The notes: generated from the sequence alone by a model not told the origin. Counted from the first letter of the stretch, positions 1 through 9,607 are shown. The stretch: DNA of 64,000 nt from Enterobacteriaceae bacterium B14 (GCA_000307305.1 DF158885.1:28664-92663); one strand, 5' to 3'. A program made the numbers and translations.

Positions 1-54
1 GTATTGAATACACGACCAAAATTACTTATTAGTAATGGTGTAACTGAATAAATA

Positions 55-85
55 TAAACCGGAAAGATCTCCTATCTTTCCGGTT
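55..85 (-). terminator. dppF terminator hairpin
   Basis: A 12-bp perfect inverted repeat (AACCGGAAAGAT / ATCTTTCCGGTT) with a 5-nt loop lies 45 bp past the dppF stop. On the minus strand it is followed by the weak T-rich run TATATTT. It probably ends the dpp operon. Nothing else is seen in bases 1-54. Confidence 0.7.
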
Positions 86-129
86 GTTAATCCCTCTACT
101 TAGCTAAACCTAACATTCATTCCTAATCA

Positions 130-1164
130 TCATTTCCCCATCGACCCACTCACTTCCTCCTTATCTACCGCAAAGCACGCAATAAGCTGCTCGCCATAGC
201 GTTTTAACTGTGGCTGTAGCTGCTTGCAGGTATCAAATGCCAAGCGGCAGCGGGCATTGAATGCGCAGCCCGGTGGTGGGTTTAATGGGCTAGGGAGCTC
301 ACCGGTTAGTTTAATTCTCTCACGTCTAAGGTCGGGGTTGAGCCTCGGCGTTGCAGAGAGCAGTGCCTGTGTGTATGGATGCCGAGGATTGCTGAAGATA
401 TCTTCTTTGCTTCCTTGCTCTACGCAGCGCCCGAGATACATCACCATCACCTCGTCCGCGATATGCTCCACAACAGAAAGGTCATGGGAGATGAAGACGT
501 AAGACAAACCCATCTCTTGTTGCAGATCCATCATCAAGTTGAGCACTTGAGCACGCACGGAGACATCCAGCGCAGAGACGGGTTCATCCGCAATCACGAT
601 ATCGGGGTTGAGCATCAAGCCCCTGGCAATCGCGATACGTTGGCGCTGTCCACCAGAGAACATATGAGGATAGCGATCGTAATGCTCCGTTTTTAGGCCG
701 ACTTTTGCCATCATCTCTAACGCTTTTGCTTTGCGCTGTTCGGCGTTCAGTTCGGTATTAATCACCAGCGGTTCTTCCAGAATCGAACCCACTTTTTTAC
801 GTGGGTTCAGCGATGCATAAGGGTTTTGGAAGACGATCTGGATCTTCTTGCGGCGTAGCTTTTGCGCCTCTGGGTCGTGTTTGAGCAGGTCTTGCCCTTG
901 ATAATAGAGCTGCCCATCAGTGGGGATCTCTATCATGGTGAGCAAACGCCCTAGCGTGGATTTACCGCAGCCAGATTCGCCTACAACGGCGAGCGTTTTT
1001 CCGCGTTCAAGCGTGAAAGAGACGCCATCTAGCGCTTTTACCAGGCGTTCCTGACCAAATAGACCTTTTTTCACCGGATAGTGTTTTTTCAGATCGATGG
1101 CGTTTAACAGGGGCTCGTTTAGGGCTGGAGCGGTGCTGTTTTGTTCAGCGGTTTTCTGATTCAT
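130..1164 (-). CDS. dppF: Dipeptide ABC transporter ATPase DppF
   Basis: One of two cytoplasmic nucleotide-binding subunits that drive dipeptide import through DppBC. The ATPase motifs are complete: Walker [10 protein letters not shown] (residues 62-70), ABC signature FSGGQRQ (about 169-175) and Walker B IVIADEP (about 189-195). A cysteine-containing C-terminal extension follows, as is usual in oligopeptide-family ATPases. The product of 344 aa is about ten residues longer than I recall for E. coli DppF, all at the N-terminus. The ATG overlaps the dppD stop by 4 bp, so translation is probably coupled. It is the promoter-distal gene of dppABCDF and a hairpin at 55-85 follows it. In E. coli the same system also carries haem and 5-aminolaevulinate; that is family knowledge and not visible here. 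Confidence 0.96.
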   Translation of the reverse strand: MNQKTAEQNSTAPALNEPLLNAIDLKKHYPVKKGLFGQERLVKALDGVSFTLERGKTLAVVGESGCGKSTLGRLLTMIEIPTDGQLYYQGQDLLKHDPEAQKLRRKKIQIVFQNPYASLNPRKKVGSILEEPLVINTELNAEQRKAKALEMMAKVGLKTEHYDRYPHMFSGGQRQRIAIARGLMLNPDIVIADEPVSALDVSVRAQVLNLMMDLQQEMGLSYVFISHDLSVVEHIADEVMVMYLGRCVEQGSKEDIFSNPRHPYTQALLSATPRLNPDLRRERIKLTGELPSPLNPPPGCAFNARCRLAFDTCKQLQPQLKRYGEQLIACFAVDKEEVSGSMGK

Positions 1165-2141
1165 GCGCTTGGCCTTCCTGCATCATCCAGTGGTGTGTGG
1201 CACTTAACTTGTTTTCCTAGCTCGCCCAAGATAGGCGGCTCTTCGCTACGACACAGTTCGGTTGCATAGGGGCAGCGAGGGTTAAGCAGGCAGCCTGTAG
1301 GGCGGTCATACTTGCCCGGTACCACACCTGGTAGGGATTCAAGGCGGGATTTATTAGCAGCGAACTCTGGCAGTGCGCGTAATAACGCTTGAGTATAAGG
1401 ATGCCTTGGCATGTGGAAAATATCCGAGGCTTTGCCTGTTTCCACGACTTGCCCTGCATACATAACGATGATCTGTTTTGCTGCTTCGGCAACCAGTGCA
1501 AGGTCGTGGGTGATGAGGACCAGTGCCATGTTCTCGCGTTGCTGGAGGTCTAACAGCAGCTCGATAATCTGCCCTTGAATGGTGACATCTAGCGCTGTTG
1601 TTGGCTCATCAGCAATCAGCAATTTAGGGCGGCAGGCGATAGCCATCGCAATCATAATCCGCTGGCTCATCCCGCCAGAGAGTTGATGAGGGTAGCAATC
1701 AAGCCGCGATTCAGGGTCGGGAATGCCGACCTGTATCAATAAATCGATGGTTCTTTGTCGACGCGTTTTTTTGTTACCGCCCTGATGTACTTTCAATGCT
1801 TCCATTATCTGGTAGCCCACGGTATAGCAGGGGTTTAAGCTAGTCATTGGGTCTTGGAAAATCATTGCGATTTCAGCACCAACTAATTCTCGACGCTCTG
1901 TTTCGGTGATTTTTTGCAGATCGCGGCCATTAAACATCAGTCGGTTTGCCATGACCTTACCGGGAAAATCGATCAATCCCATAATGGCCAAGGAGCTAAC
2001 GGATTTACCGGAGCCAGATTCGCCGACAATGCCGACGACCTGCCCTTGTTCAACGCTGTAGCTGATGCGATCGACGGCGCGAAACGGTGTATTGCCTTCA
2101 CCAAAATGCACCGATAGCTGTTCTACTTCAAATAGTGCCAT
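1161..2141 (-). CDS. dppD: Dipeptide ABC transporter ATPase DppD
   Basis: The second ATPase of the dipeptide importer, expected to pair with DppF as a heterodimer under the DppB/DppC membrane pair. Walker A is GESGSGKS (residues 40-47), the signature is LSGGMSQ (154-160) and Walker B is LLIADEP (174-180). The C-terminal part has the oligopeptide-transporter extension with spaced cysteines. At 326 aa it matches the family length (E. coli DppD about 327 aa). It sits 14 bp downstream of dppC and overlaps dppF by 4 bp, which fits one polycistronic message. No damage or unusual composition is seen. Confidence 0.96.
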   Translation of the reverse strand: MALFEVEQLSVHFGEGNTPFRAVDRISYSVEQGQVVGIVGESGSGKSVSSLAIMGLIDFPGKVMANRLMFNGRDLQKITETERRELVGAEIAMIFQDPMTSLNPCYTVGYQIMEALKVHQGGNKKTRRQRTIDLLIQVGIPDPESRLDCYPHQLSGGMSQRIMIAMAIACRPKLLIADEPTTALDVTIQGQIIELLLDLQQRENMALVLITHDLALVAEAAKQIIVMYAGQVVETGKASDIFHMPRHPYTQALLRALPEFAANKSRLESLPGVVPGKYDRPTGCLLNPRCPYATELCRSEEPPILGELGKQVKCHTPLDDAGRPSA

Positions 2142-2155
2142 TTCAACTGCCTCGG

Positions 2156-3046
2156 TTATTGTTTCAGTTTAGGGTCTAGGGCGTCACGCAGCCCGTCTCC
2201 CATCAGGTTGAATGCTAGGACGGTCAGCAAAATCGCGATGCCAGGGAAGGTCACAATCCACCACGCACTTTGAGCAAATTGCAGGACATCTGCCAACATA
2301 GTGCCCCACTCAGGCGTTGGTGGCTGTGCACCCATGCCTAAGAAGCCGAGTGCTGCCATATCTAGAATCGCATTAGAAAAACCGAGAGAGGCTTGAACAA
2401 TAAGTGGAGCAAGGCAGTTGGGTAGAATATTGATAAACATCTGGCGCATTGCCCCAGCTCCAGCCACGCGAGAGGCCGTGACATAATCTCGGTTAACTTC
2501 CGCCATAGTGGCTGCACGGGTTAAACGAACATAGTGCGGCAGGGCAACAAAGGTGAGTGCCAGCGAGGCATTCACGATCGATGGGCCAAAGATAGCCACC
2601 AGAACCAGCGCTAACAATAGGCTAGGCAGCGCTAACATAATATCGACGATGCGCATAATCGCGGCATCGATAACGCCGCCGAAATAGCCTGCGAAGAGGC
2701 CCAACACGACACCTAGAATCAGTGATAGCACGACGACTAAACACCCCACCAGTAAGGAGAGGCGCGCACCATAGATAAGACGAGACAAGATATCCCGCCC
2801 TACATCATCAGTACCAAGAATAAATGACCAACTGCCGCCCTCCATCCAAACTGGCGGGGCAAGTAGCGAATCGCGAAACTGCTCGGCTGGGGTATGAGGG
2901 GCGATGAAGTTTGCACCTATCGCCAAGGCCAACACAATGACGATGTAAAACAGCCCAGCAACCGCGCCTTTATTGCGTTTAAAGTAGTGCCAAAACTCTT
3001 GCAACGGTGTCATGGGTTTTGGTGCAGACAAAATTTCTGTAGACAT
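2156..3046 (-). CDS. dppC: Dipeptide ABC transporter permease DppC
   Basis: Inner-membrane permease subunit of the dipeptide importer. The protein has a cytoplasmic N-terminus, a first hydrophobic helix at about 30-50 and five further helices. The permease EAA-type loop, which docks on the ATPase, is readable around residues 185-205 ([16 protein letters not shown]). The length of 296 aa is close to the 300 aa of E. coli DppC. The gene lies 9 bp downstream of dppB and 14 bp before dppD. Together with DppB it forms the translocation path. Confidence 0.96.
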   Translation of the reverse strand: MSTEILSAPKPMTPLQEFWHYFKRNKGAVAGLFYIVIVLALAIGANFIAPHTPAEQFRDSLLAPPVWMEGGSWSFILGTDDVGRDILSRLIYGARLSLLVGCLVVVLSLILGVVLGLFAGYFGGVIDAAIMRIVDIMLALPSLLLALVLVAIFGPSIVNASLALTFVALPHYVRLTRAATMAEVNRDYVTASRVAGAGAMRQMFINILPNCLAPLIVQASLGFSNAILDMAALGFLGMGAQPPTPEWGTMLADVLQFAQSAWWIVTFPGIAILLTVLAFNLMGDGLRDALDPKLKQ

Positions 3047-3055
3047 TATCGCTCC

Positions 3056-4075
3056 CTATTTTCCATGACGAATGCGTGGGTTGACCACGCCGTAAAGAAT
3101 ATCAACTATCAGATTGACGAGGATGATTATGGTAGCCACGAGTAAGACACCGCCTTGAACGACGGGGTAATCGCGTCGCTGTAGTGCATCGATAAGCCAG
3201 CGGCCTAAGCCCGGCCAAGAGAAGATGGTTTCCGTCAAGATAGCGCCAGCAAGCATTGTGCCTACCTGCAAGCCAATTACGGTAACCACGGGCAGCAGTG
3301 CATTGCGCAGGGCGTGGATAATGATAACCCGCATACGGCTTAAGCCCTTGGCTCGTGCGGTGCGGATGTAATCTTCACCCAGCACTTCTAACATTGAAGA
3401 ACGCGTCATACGGACAATCACTGCCAAAGGTATGGTGCCCAAGACGATAGCGGGCAGAATAATGTGCATCACTGCATCTTTAAAATCACCGGACTCTCCC
3501 CAGAAAAAGGTATCGATGAGCATAAACCCAGTGAGCGGCAAAGAATCATCCAAAAATACCGTATCGCTAATTCGTCCAGAAACCGGCGTCAGGTTTAACT
3601 GTACCGAGACCAGCATCACCAGCATCATGCCCCACCAAAAGATCGGCATTGAATAACCAGCCAGAGAGATACCAACAGCGGTATGGTCGAAGACCGAACC
3701 ACGTTTTACCGCCGCTAGAACCCCAACAGGGACACCAACAATCATGGCAAATAGCATGCCACAGGCCGCTAGCTCGAACGTGGCTTTAAAACGGGGAATA
3801 AACTCATCCCAAACGGGCAGGCGGCTCTTAAAGGATAGACCTAAATCGCCGTGTAAGACGCCATTAATATAAGTGATGTACTGCTGATACATGGGCTTGT
3901 CGAGGCCCAATTCACCCATCAGATAAGCATATCGCTCTGCGGAGATACCACGCTCTCCAGCCATGATAAGCACGGGGTCACCGGGAATCAGATGGACGAA
4001 GGCGAAAGTGAGTAACGTAATACCAATGAACGTTGGAATAACGAGTCCCAAACGTCTGAGTATGAACTGGAACAT
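3056..4075 (-). CDS. dppB: Dipeptide ABC transporter permease DppB
   Basis: Inner-membrane permease partner of DppC. The N-terminus begins with the typical first helix (residues about 9-30). It is followed by a large periplasmic loop with the LGLDKPMYQQY signature of the OppB/DppB family, then the remaining helices and an EAA loop around DYIRTARAKGLSRMRV. The length of 339 aa equals that of E. coli DppB. It is separated from dppA by 237 bp holding two strong hairpins (4194-4227 and 4264-4299), so the permease and ATPase genes probably receive only part of the dppA transcripts. Confidence 0.96.
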   Translation of the reverse strand: MFQFILRRLGLVIPTFIGITLLTFAFVHLIPGDPVLIMAGERGISAERYAYLMGELGLDKPMYQQYITYINGVLHGDLGLSFKSRLPVWDEFIPRFKATFELAACGMLFAMIVGVPVGVLAAVKRGSVFDHTAVGISLAGYSMPIFWWGMMLVMLVSVQLNLTPVSGRISDTVFLDDSLPLTGFMLIDTFFWGESGDFKDAVMHIILPAIVLGTIPLAVIVRMTRSSMLEVLGEDYIRTARAKGLSRMRVIIIHALRNALLPVVTVIGLQVGTMLAGAILTETIFSWPGLGRWLIDALQRRDYPVVQGGVLLVATIIILVNLIVDILYGVVNPRIRHGK

Positions 4076-4193
4076 ATTCCTAATTCTCTGTGCATTATGC
4101 GCGTAGGCTCATTGACCACGCGATTATTAAAGGCTCACATCTTTTGCATATTTCACCAAACATCACGGTGAATAGGCCAAATCTGCCTGCGTT

Positions 4194-4227
4194 AAAAACC
4201 CAGCAAAGCTTAATTGGCCTTGCTGGG
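4194..4227 (-). terminator. dppA-dppB intercistronic attenuator
   Basis: On the minus strand an 8-bp stem (CCCAGCAA / TTGCTGGG, 13-nt loop) is followed directly by TTTTTAACG, the form of an intrinsic terminator. It lies between dppA and dppB. It would end most transcripts after the binding-protein gene, giving excess DppA over the membrane parts, a common arrangement in binding-protein operons. Confidence 0.75.
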
Positions 4228-4263
4228 AATAGCGCAACTCTGTTGCTTGGCCTTACTGATCTT

Positions 4264-4299
4264 GAGGGGGGTATCGAGAAAAAATCGATACCTACCCTC
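4264..4299 (-). other. Stable hairpin at the dppA mRNA 3' end
   Basis: An 8-bp inner stem (GGTATCGA / TCGATACC) is extended by GAGGG / CCCTC arms, 13 bases after the dppA stop. It has no T-run of its own, so it is more likely an RNA-protecting hairpin than a terminator. It would cooperate with the attenuator at 4194-4227. Confidence 0.6.
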
Positions 4300-4312
4300 T
4301 GAGATGTAAAGA

Positions 4313-5926
4313 TTAATCAAGCGATACGTTTTGGAAATTATGTCTACCCAATGGATCGACAACGTAGCCCTTCACTTCTTTACGAATTGGTTCGAAAACC
4401 GTGGAGTTAGCGATGATGAGCGCTGGCGCTTGATCGTGCATCACAACCTGAGCTTGTTTATACAACTCAATACGTTTGTCATGGTTCGTCTCGATGCGTG
4501 CTGACTGAATCAGATCTTCAAACGGCTGGTAGCACCATCTCGAATAGTTGGTACCGACACCGTCCTGTGCTGCCGCACAGCTAAACAGCGTTGCTAAGAA
4601 GTTATCTGGGTCCCCATTGTCGCCCGTCCATCCCATCATCACGGTCTCGTGCTCGCCATCTTTGATGCGCTTCAGATACTCGCCCCACTCATAGGTGACG
4701 ATCTTGGCCTTCACACCCACTTTCGCCCAGTCGGACTGGATCATTTCTGCCATACGGCGCGCATTCGGGTTGTAAGGACGCTGAACTGGCATTGCCCAGA
4801 GGTCGACGCTAAAGCCATCGGCCTTGCCCGCTTCTTTCAGCAGTTCTTTGGCTTTTTCAGGATCGTAAGCGTAATCCTGAACGGCATCGTTATAGCCCCA
4901 GATGGTCGGTGGAAGCAGGTTTTTCGCTGGCTGACCAGCCCCCTGATAGACGGCCTCGATAATCGCTTTTTTGTTCACAGCCATACTGAGTGCTTGGCGA
5001 ACTTTCAGGTTATCCAGCGGTGGTTTTTTCATGTTGAAAGAGAGATAACCAACGTTAAACCCTGGTTTTTCAAGCAGGGTGATGTTTTTATCCTCTTTGA
5101 TACGTGCAATATCTGCCGGGTTTGGATACGGCATGATCTGGCACTCATTTTTTTGCAACTTGGCAAAACGCATAGACGCGTCAGGCGTGATAGAGAAAAC
5201 TAAGCGATCGATTTTTGGCTTGGTACCCCAGTATCCCTCGAACGCTTTGTACAGAATGCGAGAGTCTTTTTGATACTGCAAAAGCTGGAACGGCCCGGTA
5301 CCGAGCGGGTCGAGATCGATTTTCTCTGGCGTGCCTGCTTTTTGCATGCTGTCCGCGTACTCGCTGGAAAAAATGGAGGCAAAAGTCATTCCTAAGTTGC
5401 TGAGGAAAGGCGCTTCAGGACGAGTTAGCGTAAATTTAACGGTGTAATCGTCAATTTTCTCTATCTTATCGATGATCTTATCCATATCCATCCCATAGAA
5501 ATACTCATAGCTTCCGTTAGAAACTTTGTGGTAGGGATGATTGGAATCTTTTTGGCGCATAAAACTGAAGATCACATCGTCGGCATTAAAATCGCGCGTA
5601 GGTTTAAAATCTTTATTGCCTTGGAACTTCACACCTTTGCGTAGGTGGAAAGTGTAGGATTTGCCATCTTCACCGATGTCCCAGCTTTCTGCTAACCCCG
5701 GTTCAATCTCTGTAGTGCCGATGGTGAATTCAACTAAACGATTGTAGATGGGTACAGCGCTAGCATCAAAAGTTGTGCCGGCACTATAAAACTGTGGGCT
5801 AAATCCTTCAGGTGATCCTTCAGAGCAGTAGACCAATGTCTTTGCCTGTAAACCTGCACTGACAGCCAGTGTGAGTAGGCCGACTCCTAGTGTTAATGTT
5901 TTCTTTTTTGAGAACAGACTAGCCAT
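4313..5926 (-). CDS. dppA: Periplasmic dipeptide-binding protein DppA
   Basis: Solute receptor of the dipeptide importer, family SBP_bac_5. A clear signal peptide (KKK near the N-terminus, a hydrophobic core, AxA-type end LQA at about residue 28) precedes the mature start KTLVYCSEGSPEG. That is the DppA hallmark N-terminus, with the first cysteine of the conserved pair. The length of 537 aa agrees with E. coli DppA (535 aa). The start ATG has a GGAG Shine-Dalgarno (complement of 5935-5938). Upstream lies a CA-rich leader resembling the GcvB-binding region of dppA mRNAs. It is the promoter-proximal gene of dppABCDF. In E. coli it also serves as a dipeptide chemoreceptor with Tap. Confidence 0.97.
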   Translation of the reverse strand: MASLFSKKKTLTLGVGLLTLAVSAGLQAKTLVYCSEGSPEGFSPQFYSAGTTFDASAVPIYNRLVEFTIGTTEIEPGLAESWDIGEDGKSYTFHLRKGVKFQGNKDFKPTRDFNADDVIFSFMRQKDSNHPYHKVSNGSYEYFYGMDMDKIIDKIEKIDDYTVKFTLTRPEAPFLSNLGMTFASIFSSEYADSMQKAGTPEKIDLDPLGTGPFQLLQYQKDSRILYKAFEGYWGTKPKIDRLVFSITPDASMRFAKLQKNECQIMPYPNPADIARIKEDKNITLLEKPGFNVGYLSFNMKKPPLDNLKVRQALSMAVNKKAIIEAVYQGAGQPAKNLLPPTIWGYNDAVQDYAYDPEKAKELLKEAGKADGFSVDLWAMPVQRPYNPNARRMAEMIQSDWAKVGVKAKIVTYEWGEYLKRIKDGEHETVMMGWTGDNGDPDNFLATLFSCAAAQDGVGTNYSRWCYQPFEDLIQSARIETNHDKRIELYKQAQVVMHDQAPALIIANSTVFEPIRKEVKGYVVDPLGRHNFQNVSLD

Positions 5927-5937
5927 AATGCGTGCTC

Positions 5938-5962
5938 CGTTGTGTTAGTTATGTTGTGTTGA
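5938..5962 (-). promoter_or_regulatory. Candidate GcvB sRNA target in the dppA leader
   Basis: Read on the minus strand the leader just before the dppA Shine-Dalgarno is made almost only of C and A with a few T (CAACACAACATAACTAACAC). GcvB is known to repress dppA in enteric bacteria through its GU-rich R1 region pairing with CA-rich leader sequence. The pairing here is inferred from composition only; the gcvB gene is not in the window. Confidence 0.5.
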
Positions 5963-6443
5963 TGGCAAATATCCTTATTATTTTTATTTTGAATCCAATA
6001 TTCAGTATAAATGACTGAATTTGCCCTATTTTTACGTCCAATGCGCTAAATTATCACTCAATTAGAGGTATAGGGATATATCAATTTGGCCTGTGTCGGT
6101 GGTTCAGTCAACATAGCATTGGTGTTTTTTAGAACAGAATGAGAAACAACAAGCAAACATAAAAAAAACCATTTGGCAACAAACACAGTACAATAAGTTG
6201 TGCTAACGAAATTAATCCAGAATTAATAACTAAAAAATCAATAATTATTAGTTTAATAGGCTGGATAAAAAAGTGAGTATTACTGAATCGAATGGTGATT
6301 ATTTGAGCTATTTATAACTATAAATGGTGGGATAATGGCGAGGGCAAGATGAATGTAACTCTATTTTCACTATCTAAAGTGAAAAATACCGCTATTGCCG
6401 CGTATTGTTCTGGCGGTAATAGCGGAAGTGCTAGTGATTTAAA
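5939..6443. other. dppA-hmp intergenic region
   Basis: About 500 bp of AT-rich sequence without a plausible gene. It must hold the dppA promoter (minus strand) and, at its far end, the hmp terminator (6383-6425). No sigma-70 pair with good spacing could be fixed for dppA, so none is marked. Nothing else is seen. Confidence 0.5.
6383..6425 (-). terminator. hmp terminator
   Basis: A 12-bp stem (CGGCAATAGCGG at the 3' side, CCGCTATTACCG at the 5' side on the minus strand, one G-T pair) is followed by TATTTTTC, 19 bases after the hmp stop. Confidence 0.8.
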
Positions 6444-7634
6444 CTAGACAATCTTATGTGGGCCGAAGCACTCATAGTGGAGTTGCTCTGGTTTAACACC
6501 CCAATCTGTAAGTTGCTTGGCAATAAACTGCATAAACGGTACTGGGCCACAGAAGTAATACTGCATATCTTGGCGGAACAGTGTTGGTTTAAGCCCTTCA
6601 AGCTGCATTAACCCTTGATGATGATAGTTAACACCTTCAACGTCTTGTGCCACTGGTTGGCTATACCAGATTTGCTGCTGAACATTAGGCATGGCACTCG
6701 CAATCTCAGTCACTTCCTGATGGAAGGCATCAACCGCACCATTTTCTGCCGCATGTAACCAATGAATATCCGCTGCGTGCTTTTGTGCTTTCAAGGTGTT
6801 CAGCATCCCGAGCATTGGCGTAATACCGACGCCGCCGGAGATCAGCGCCACAGGGGTATCTGAGGTGACATCAAGGAAGAAATCGCCGTATGGTGGTGCC
6901 AGTTCTAGCGTATCGCCTTCTTGTAGCATGTCATGCAGGAAGTTGGATGCTTTCCCCTGAGGCTCGCGTTTTACCGCAATACGGTAGTTTTTACCGTTAG
7001 GTGAACGGGTGAGTGAGTACTGACGAATCTCTTGGTTCTCTAGCGATTCATCGCGCAGGTAGACCGCGATGTACTGCCCAGCTTTGTAGTCAGCAACAGG
7101 TTTGCCATCGACGGGAGCCAGCTCAAAACTGGTGATGATATCGCTCTCTTTCTGCTTTTTAGCGATGCGAAATTCTCTCAGCCCCTGCCAACCGCCTTGC
7201 TCATCGGCTACCTGCTGGTAGATTTGTGATTCGCGTTGAATAAAGACATCTGCCAGTACTTGATAGGCTTTTCCCCATGCATCAATCACTTCCGTACCAG
7301 GGTTCAGCAGTTCCTCAAGGGTTGCTAGCAGGTGGTGGCCTACAATGCTGTACTGGTCTGGCTGAATATTGAAGCTGGCGTGTTTTTGAGCGATACGCTC
7401 TACGGCAGGGAGAATGGTTGCGAGGTTTTCGATATTGGAAGCGTAAGCGCAGATAGCGCCGAATAGAGCTTCTCGCTGAGAGCCGCTCTGCTGATGGCTG
7501 AGGTTAAACACATCTTTTAATTCTGGATTGTGTTTAAGCATCCGATCGTAGAAGTAGCCGGTCAACTGAGGGCCTGTTTCAACGAGAACAGGAATAGTCG
7601 ATTTGATAACGGCAATAGTTTGGCTGTCTAGCAT
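6444..7634 (-). CDS. hmp: Flavohaemoglobin, nitric oxide dioxygenase Hmp
   Basis: Cytoplasmic NO dioxygenase that converts NO and O2 to nitrate using NAD(P)H. The N-terminal globin domain (about 1-140) has Tyr29 and Gln53 of the distal pocket and the proximal haem ligand His85 (IAQKHASF). A ferredoxin-reductase-like module follows, with the FAD motif RQYSL (about 204-208) and the NAD(P)-binding GGVGITPML (about 267-275). At 396 aa it has exactly the length of the E. coli protein. A 23-bp inverted repeat matching the NsrR operator lies 30 bp upstream (7665-7687), so induction by NO through NsrR is expected. It is a single-gene unit with its own terminator. The alternative anaerobic NO reductase locus (norVW) is degraded elsewhere in this window. 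Confidence 0.97.
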   Translation of the reverse strand: MLDSQTIAVIKSTIPVLVETGPQLTGYFYDRMLKHNPELKDVFNLSHQQSGSQREALFGAICAYASNIENLATILPAVERIAQKHASFNIQPDQYSIVGHHLLATLEELLNPGTEVIDAWGKAYQVLADVFIQRESQIYQQVADEQGGWQGLREFRIAKKQKESDIITSFELAPVDGKPVADYKAGQYIAVYLRDESLENQEIRQYSLTRSPNGKNYRIAVKREPQGKASNFLHDMLQEGDTLELAPPYGDFFLDVTSDTPVALISGGVGITPMLGMLNTLKAQKHAADIHWLHAAENGAVDAFHQEVTEIASAMPNVQQQIWYSQPVAQDVEGVNYHHQGLMQLEGLKPTLFRQDMQYYFCGPVPFMQFIAKQLTDWGVKPEQLHYECFGPHKIV

Positions 7635-7664
7635 GGGATTTCCTTATGGCTCAGCGATATATTT

Positions 7665-7687
7665 AAAATGTATTTTGAATGCATCTT
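7665..7687 (-). promoter_or_regulatory. NsrR-type operator of hmp
   Basis: On the minus strand AAGATGCATT, three bases, then AATACATTTT forms an 11-1-11 inverted repeat. This is nearly identical to the known NsrR consensus (AAGATGCATTT, one base, AAATACATCTT). It lies just upstream of hmp, a conserved NsrR target. Confidence 0.85.
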
Positions 7688-7732
7688 ATTATCGTTCCAT
7701 GGCAATGTAAAACCTTTTAAGGTGTCGAAAGA

Positions 7733-8650
7733 TCAAAAATGAGATGTTGATCCTTGCATTAAATAATCAATAAACACTCTGGTTTTATTAGGAATATAAG
7801 TCGCATGAGGGTAGAGAAGGATGAAGGGGCGGCTGGTTCCGCCAACGTCTGCCAGTACTTCCACCAGTTCACCTGTTTTTAGCTCTTTTTCTACGGTAAA
7901 TCGGTAAACCTGCATCAAGCCTGCCCCATGTTTTACCAGCGTGAGGGTAGCGAGAAAATCATCCATGCAGGTGTAGCTGCCCGCCGTCTCTATTTTCACT
8001 TCGCTGCCATTAACCCGAAATGACCACGGTACTCTCTTGCCGGTACGAGGCAGTTCAAACTGGATGCACTCATGATGAGCTAGCTCTTCGATGCTGGCCG
8101 GTCTGCCATTTCGGCGCAGGTACTCTGGCGTGGCGACAATCGTTAACTCTGCATCCTCTAACTTACGGGCGATCAGGCTTGAATCTGGCGGCGTATTACC
8201 CCGAATAGCGAGATCGTAGCCCTCTTCAGAAAAGTCGATGTTCTGGTTGCTGACGTGAATATCGACGGCAACCGAAGGGTATTTTTGGCGAAACAGAGGC
8301 AGTTTAGGGAGCAGACGATAATGGGCATAAGGCGTTGGAACGCTGATGCGAAGCAACCCAGAGGGGAGGTGTTGTTCTCCCATCACCTTCTTTTCCGCCT
8401 CTAGCAATTGCGCTAACGCCTGACGGCAGCTCTCATAATAGCTCCTCCCCACCTCTGTTAAGCGCATCTGTCGGGTGGTGCGGACGAATAGGCGAACACC
8501 CAATCTCTCTTCTGTACGCGCAACCGAGCGGCTCACGGCGGCTGGCGTGACGCCAATGGCAGCGGCGGCTGCGGTAAAACTGCCTAGCTCTGCCGCGTAG
8601 CAGAACAGCTCGATACTTCTTAGCTGAATATCATCGAAAAGTCGGTTCAT
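7733..8650 (-). CDS. LysR-family transcriptional regulator
   Basis: A 305-aa LysR-type regulator. The N-terminal winged HTH (about residues 7-65; SFTAAAAAIGVTPAAVSRSV is the helix-turn-helix) is followed by a substrate-binding domain to the C-terminus. It belongs to the large group of regulators that sit next to small oxidoreductases. It is transcribed divergently from the dehydrogenase gene at 8787, with 136 bp between, and probably controls it. That intergenic region holds two direct copies of TTAGACTT (8711-8718 and 8724-8731) that could be regulator contacts. The inducer cannot be told from the sequence. Confidence 0.9.
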   Translation of the reverse strand: MNRLFDDIQLRSIELFCYAAELGSFTAAAAAIGVTPAAVSRSVARTEERLGVRLFVRTTRQMRLTEVGRSYYESCRQALAQLLEAEKKVMGEQHLPSGLLRISVPTPYAHYRLLPKLPLFRQKYPSVAVDIHVSNQNIDFSEEGYDLAIRGNTPPDSSLIARKLEDAELTIVATPEYLRRNGRPASIEELAHHECIQFELPRTGKRVPWSFRVNGSEVKIETAGSYTCMDDFLATLTLVKHGAGLMQVYRFTVEKELKTGELVEVLADVGGTSRPFILLYPHATYIPNKTRVFIDYLMQGSTSHF

Positions 8651-8786
8651 AGCACGTTTTATTTATTACACCATGTATCAATTAAAGTGATGTTAACACC
8701 ATTTTTCAACTTAGACTTTCAAATTAGACTTCACTCCTATCAGCATATACATCAGCACATATTGATTATTAAAAGGTAATGAATAC

Positions 8787-9527
8787 ATGAACATGTCTAA
8801 AACAGCGATTGTCACGGGTGCATCAAGCGGGATTGGGTTTGCTATCGCGAAGGCTTATTTAGCGCGTGGATACAATGTGGTAGGTAATGCTCGCTCTTTA
8901 GCGCGCTTACAGAGTGCGGCTAAAGAGCTGGGAAACCCCGAAAACTTTCTGCTGGTTCCCGGTGATATCTCTAAGCAGGAGACGGCGCTGGCGCTTTTCT
9001 CTCAGGCAGAGAAACACTTTGGGAAGGTGGATGTTCTGATTAATAACGCAGGAATTTTTATCTCTAAGCCGGTAGGGGATTACACGGAAGAGGACATTAA
9101 CAGCATTCTTGATACGAATCTGAAAGGCTTTTTCTATCCCTCTCAGGCGGCGGCAGCACATATGGTGCGCAATGGTTCAGGGCATATTATCAGCATCACG
9201 GCGGCTATCGCCATGCAGCCTAATACCAAGATGCCTGCGTTGCTGCCTGTCATGGTAAAAGGCGGGCTTAACCATGCGGTACGTGGGTTGGCATTAGAGC
9301 TGGCTTCTGCCAATGTGATGGTCAATGGGATAGCGCCAGGGATTATTGATACGCCGCTTCTGCCTAACGATGAACAGAGCCAATCAATGTTAAAACAGTT
9401 GGCACCAACGGGGCGGATTGGGGCGACCAAAGATATTGTGGATGCGGTGCTTTATCTGACGGATTCGAATTTTGTTACCGGAACGGTTCTGGTGGTTGAC
9501 GGCGGCTCTACGGCAGGGAATTGGTAG
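8787..9527 (+). CDS. Atypical short-chain dehydrogenase/reductase (no catalytic Tyr)
   Basis: A 246-aa Rossmann-fold protein of the SDR family. The cofactor motif TGASSGIGFA is at residues about 9-18 and the structural NNAG at about 86-89. The expected catalytic YxxxK is altered: the lysine is kept in LLPVMVKGG, but the position four before it is proline, not tyrosine. The usual serine (SSxxG) region reads SITAAIA. It therefore may not be a classical oxidoreductase. Two ATGs are possible (8787 and 8793); 8787 follows AAAGGTAATGAATAC. It is divergent from the LysR gene at 7733-8650 and ends at a shared terminator with glyS. Substrate unknown. Confidence 0.85.
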   Translation: MNMSKTAIVTGASSGIGFAIAKAYLARGYNVVGNARSLARLQSAAKELGNPENFLLVPGDISKQETALALFSQAEKHFGKVDVLINNAGIFISKPVGDYTEEDINSILDTNLKGFFYPSQAAAAHMVRNGSGHIISITAAIAMQPNTKMPALLPVMVKGGLNHAVRGLALELASANVMVNGIAPGIIDTPLLPNDEQSQSMLKQLAPTGRIGATKDIVDAVLYLTDSNFVTGTVLVVDGGSTAGNW

Positions 9528-9550
9528 ATTAATCACATTCACAACAACGT

Positions 9551-9590
9551 AAAAAGCCCCATAAGTAAATTATGGGGCTTTATTTTTTAT
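9551..9590. terminator. Bidirectional terminator between the SDR gene and glyS
   Basis: The perfect 11-bp stem AAGCCCCATAA / TTATGGGGCTT is flanked by AAAAA on the left and TATTTTTTAT on the right, so it can act for both convergent genes. Confidence 0.9.
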
Positions 9591-9607
9591 AACGACACTC
9601 GTGTGAG

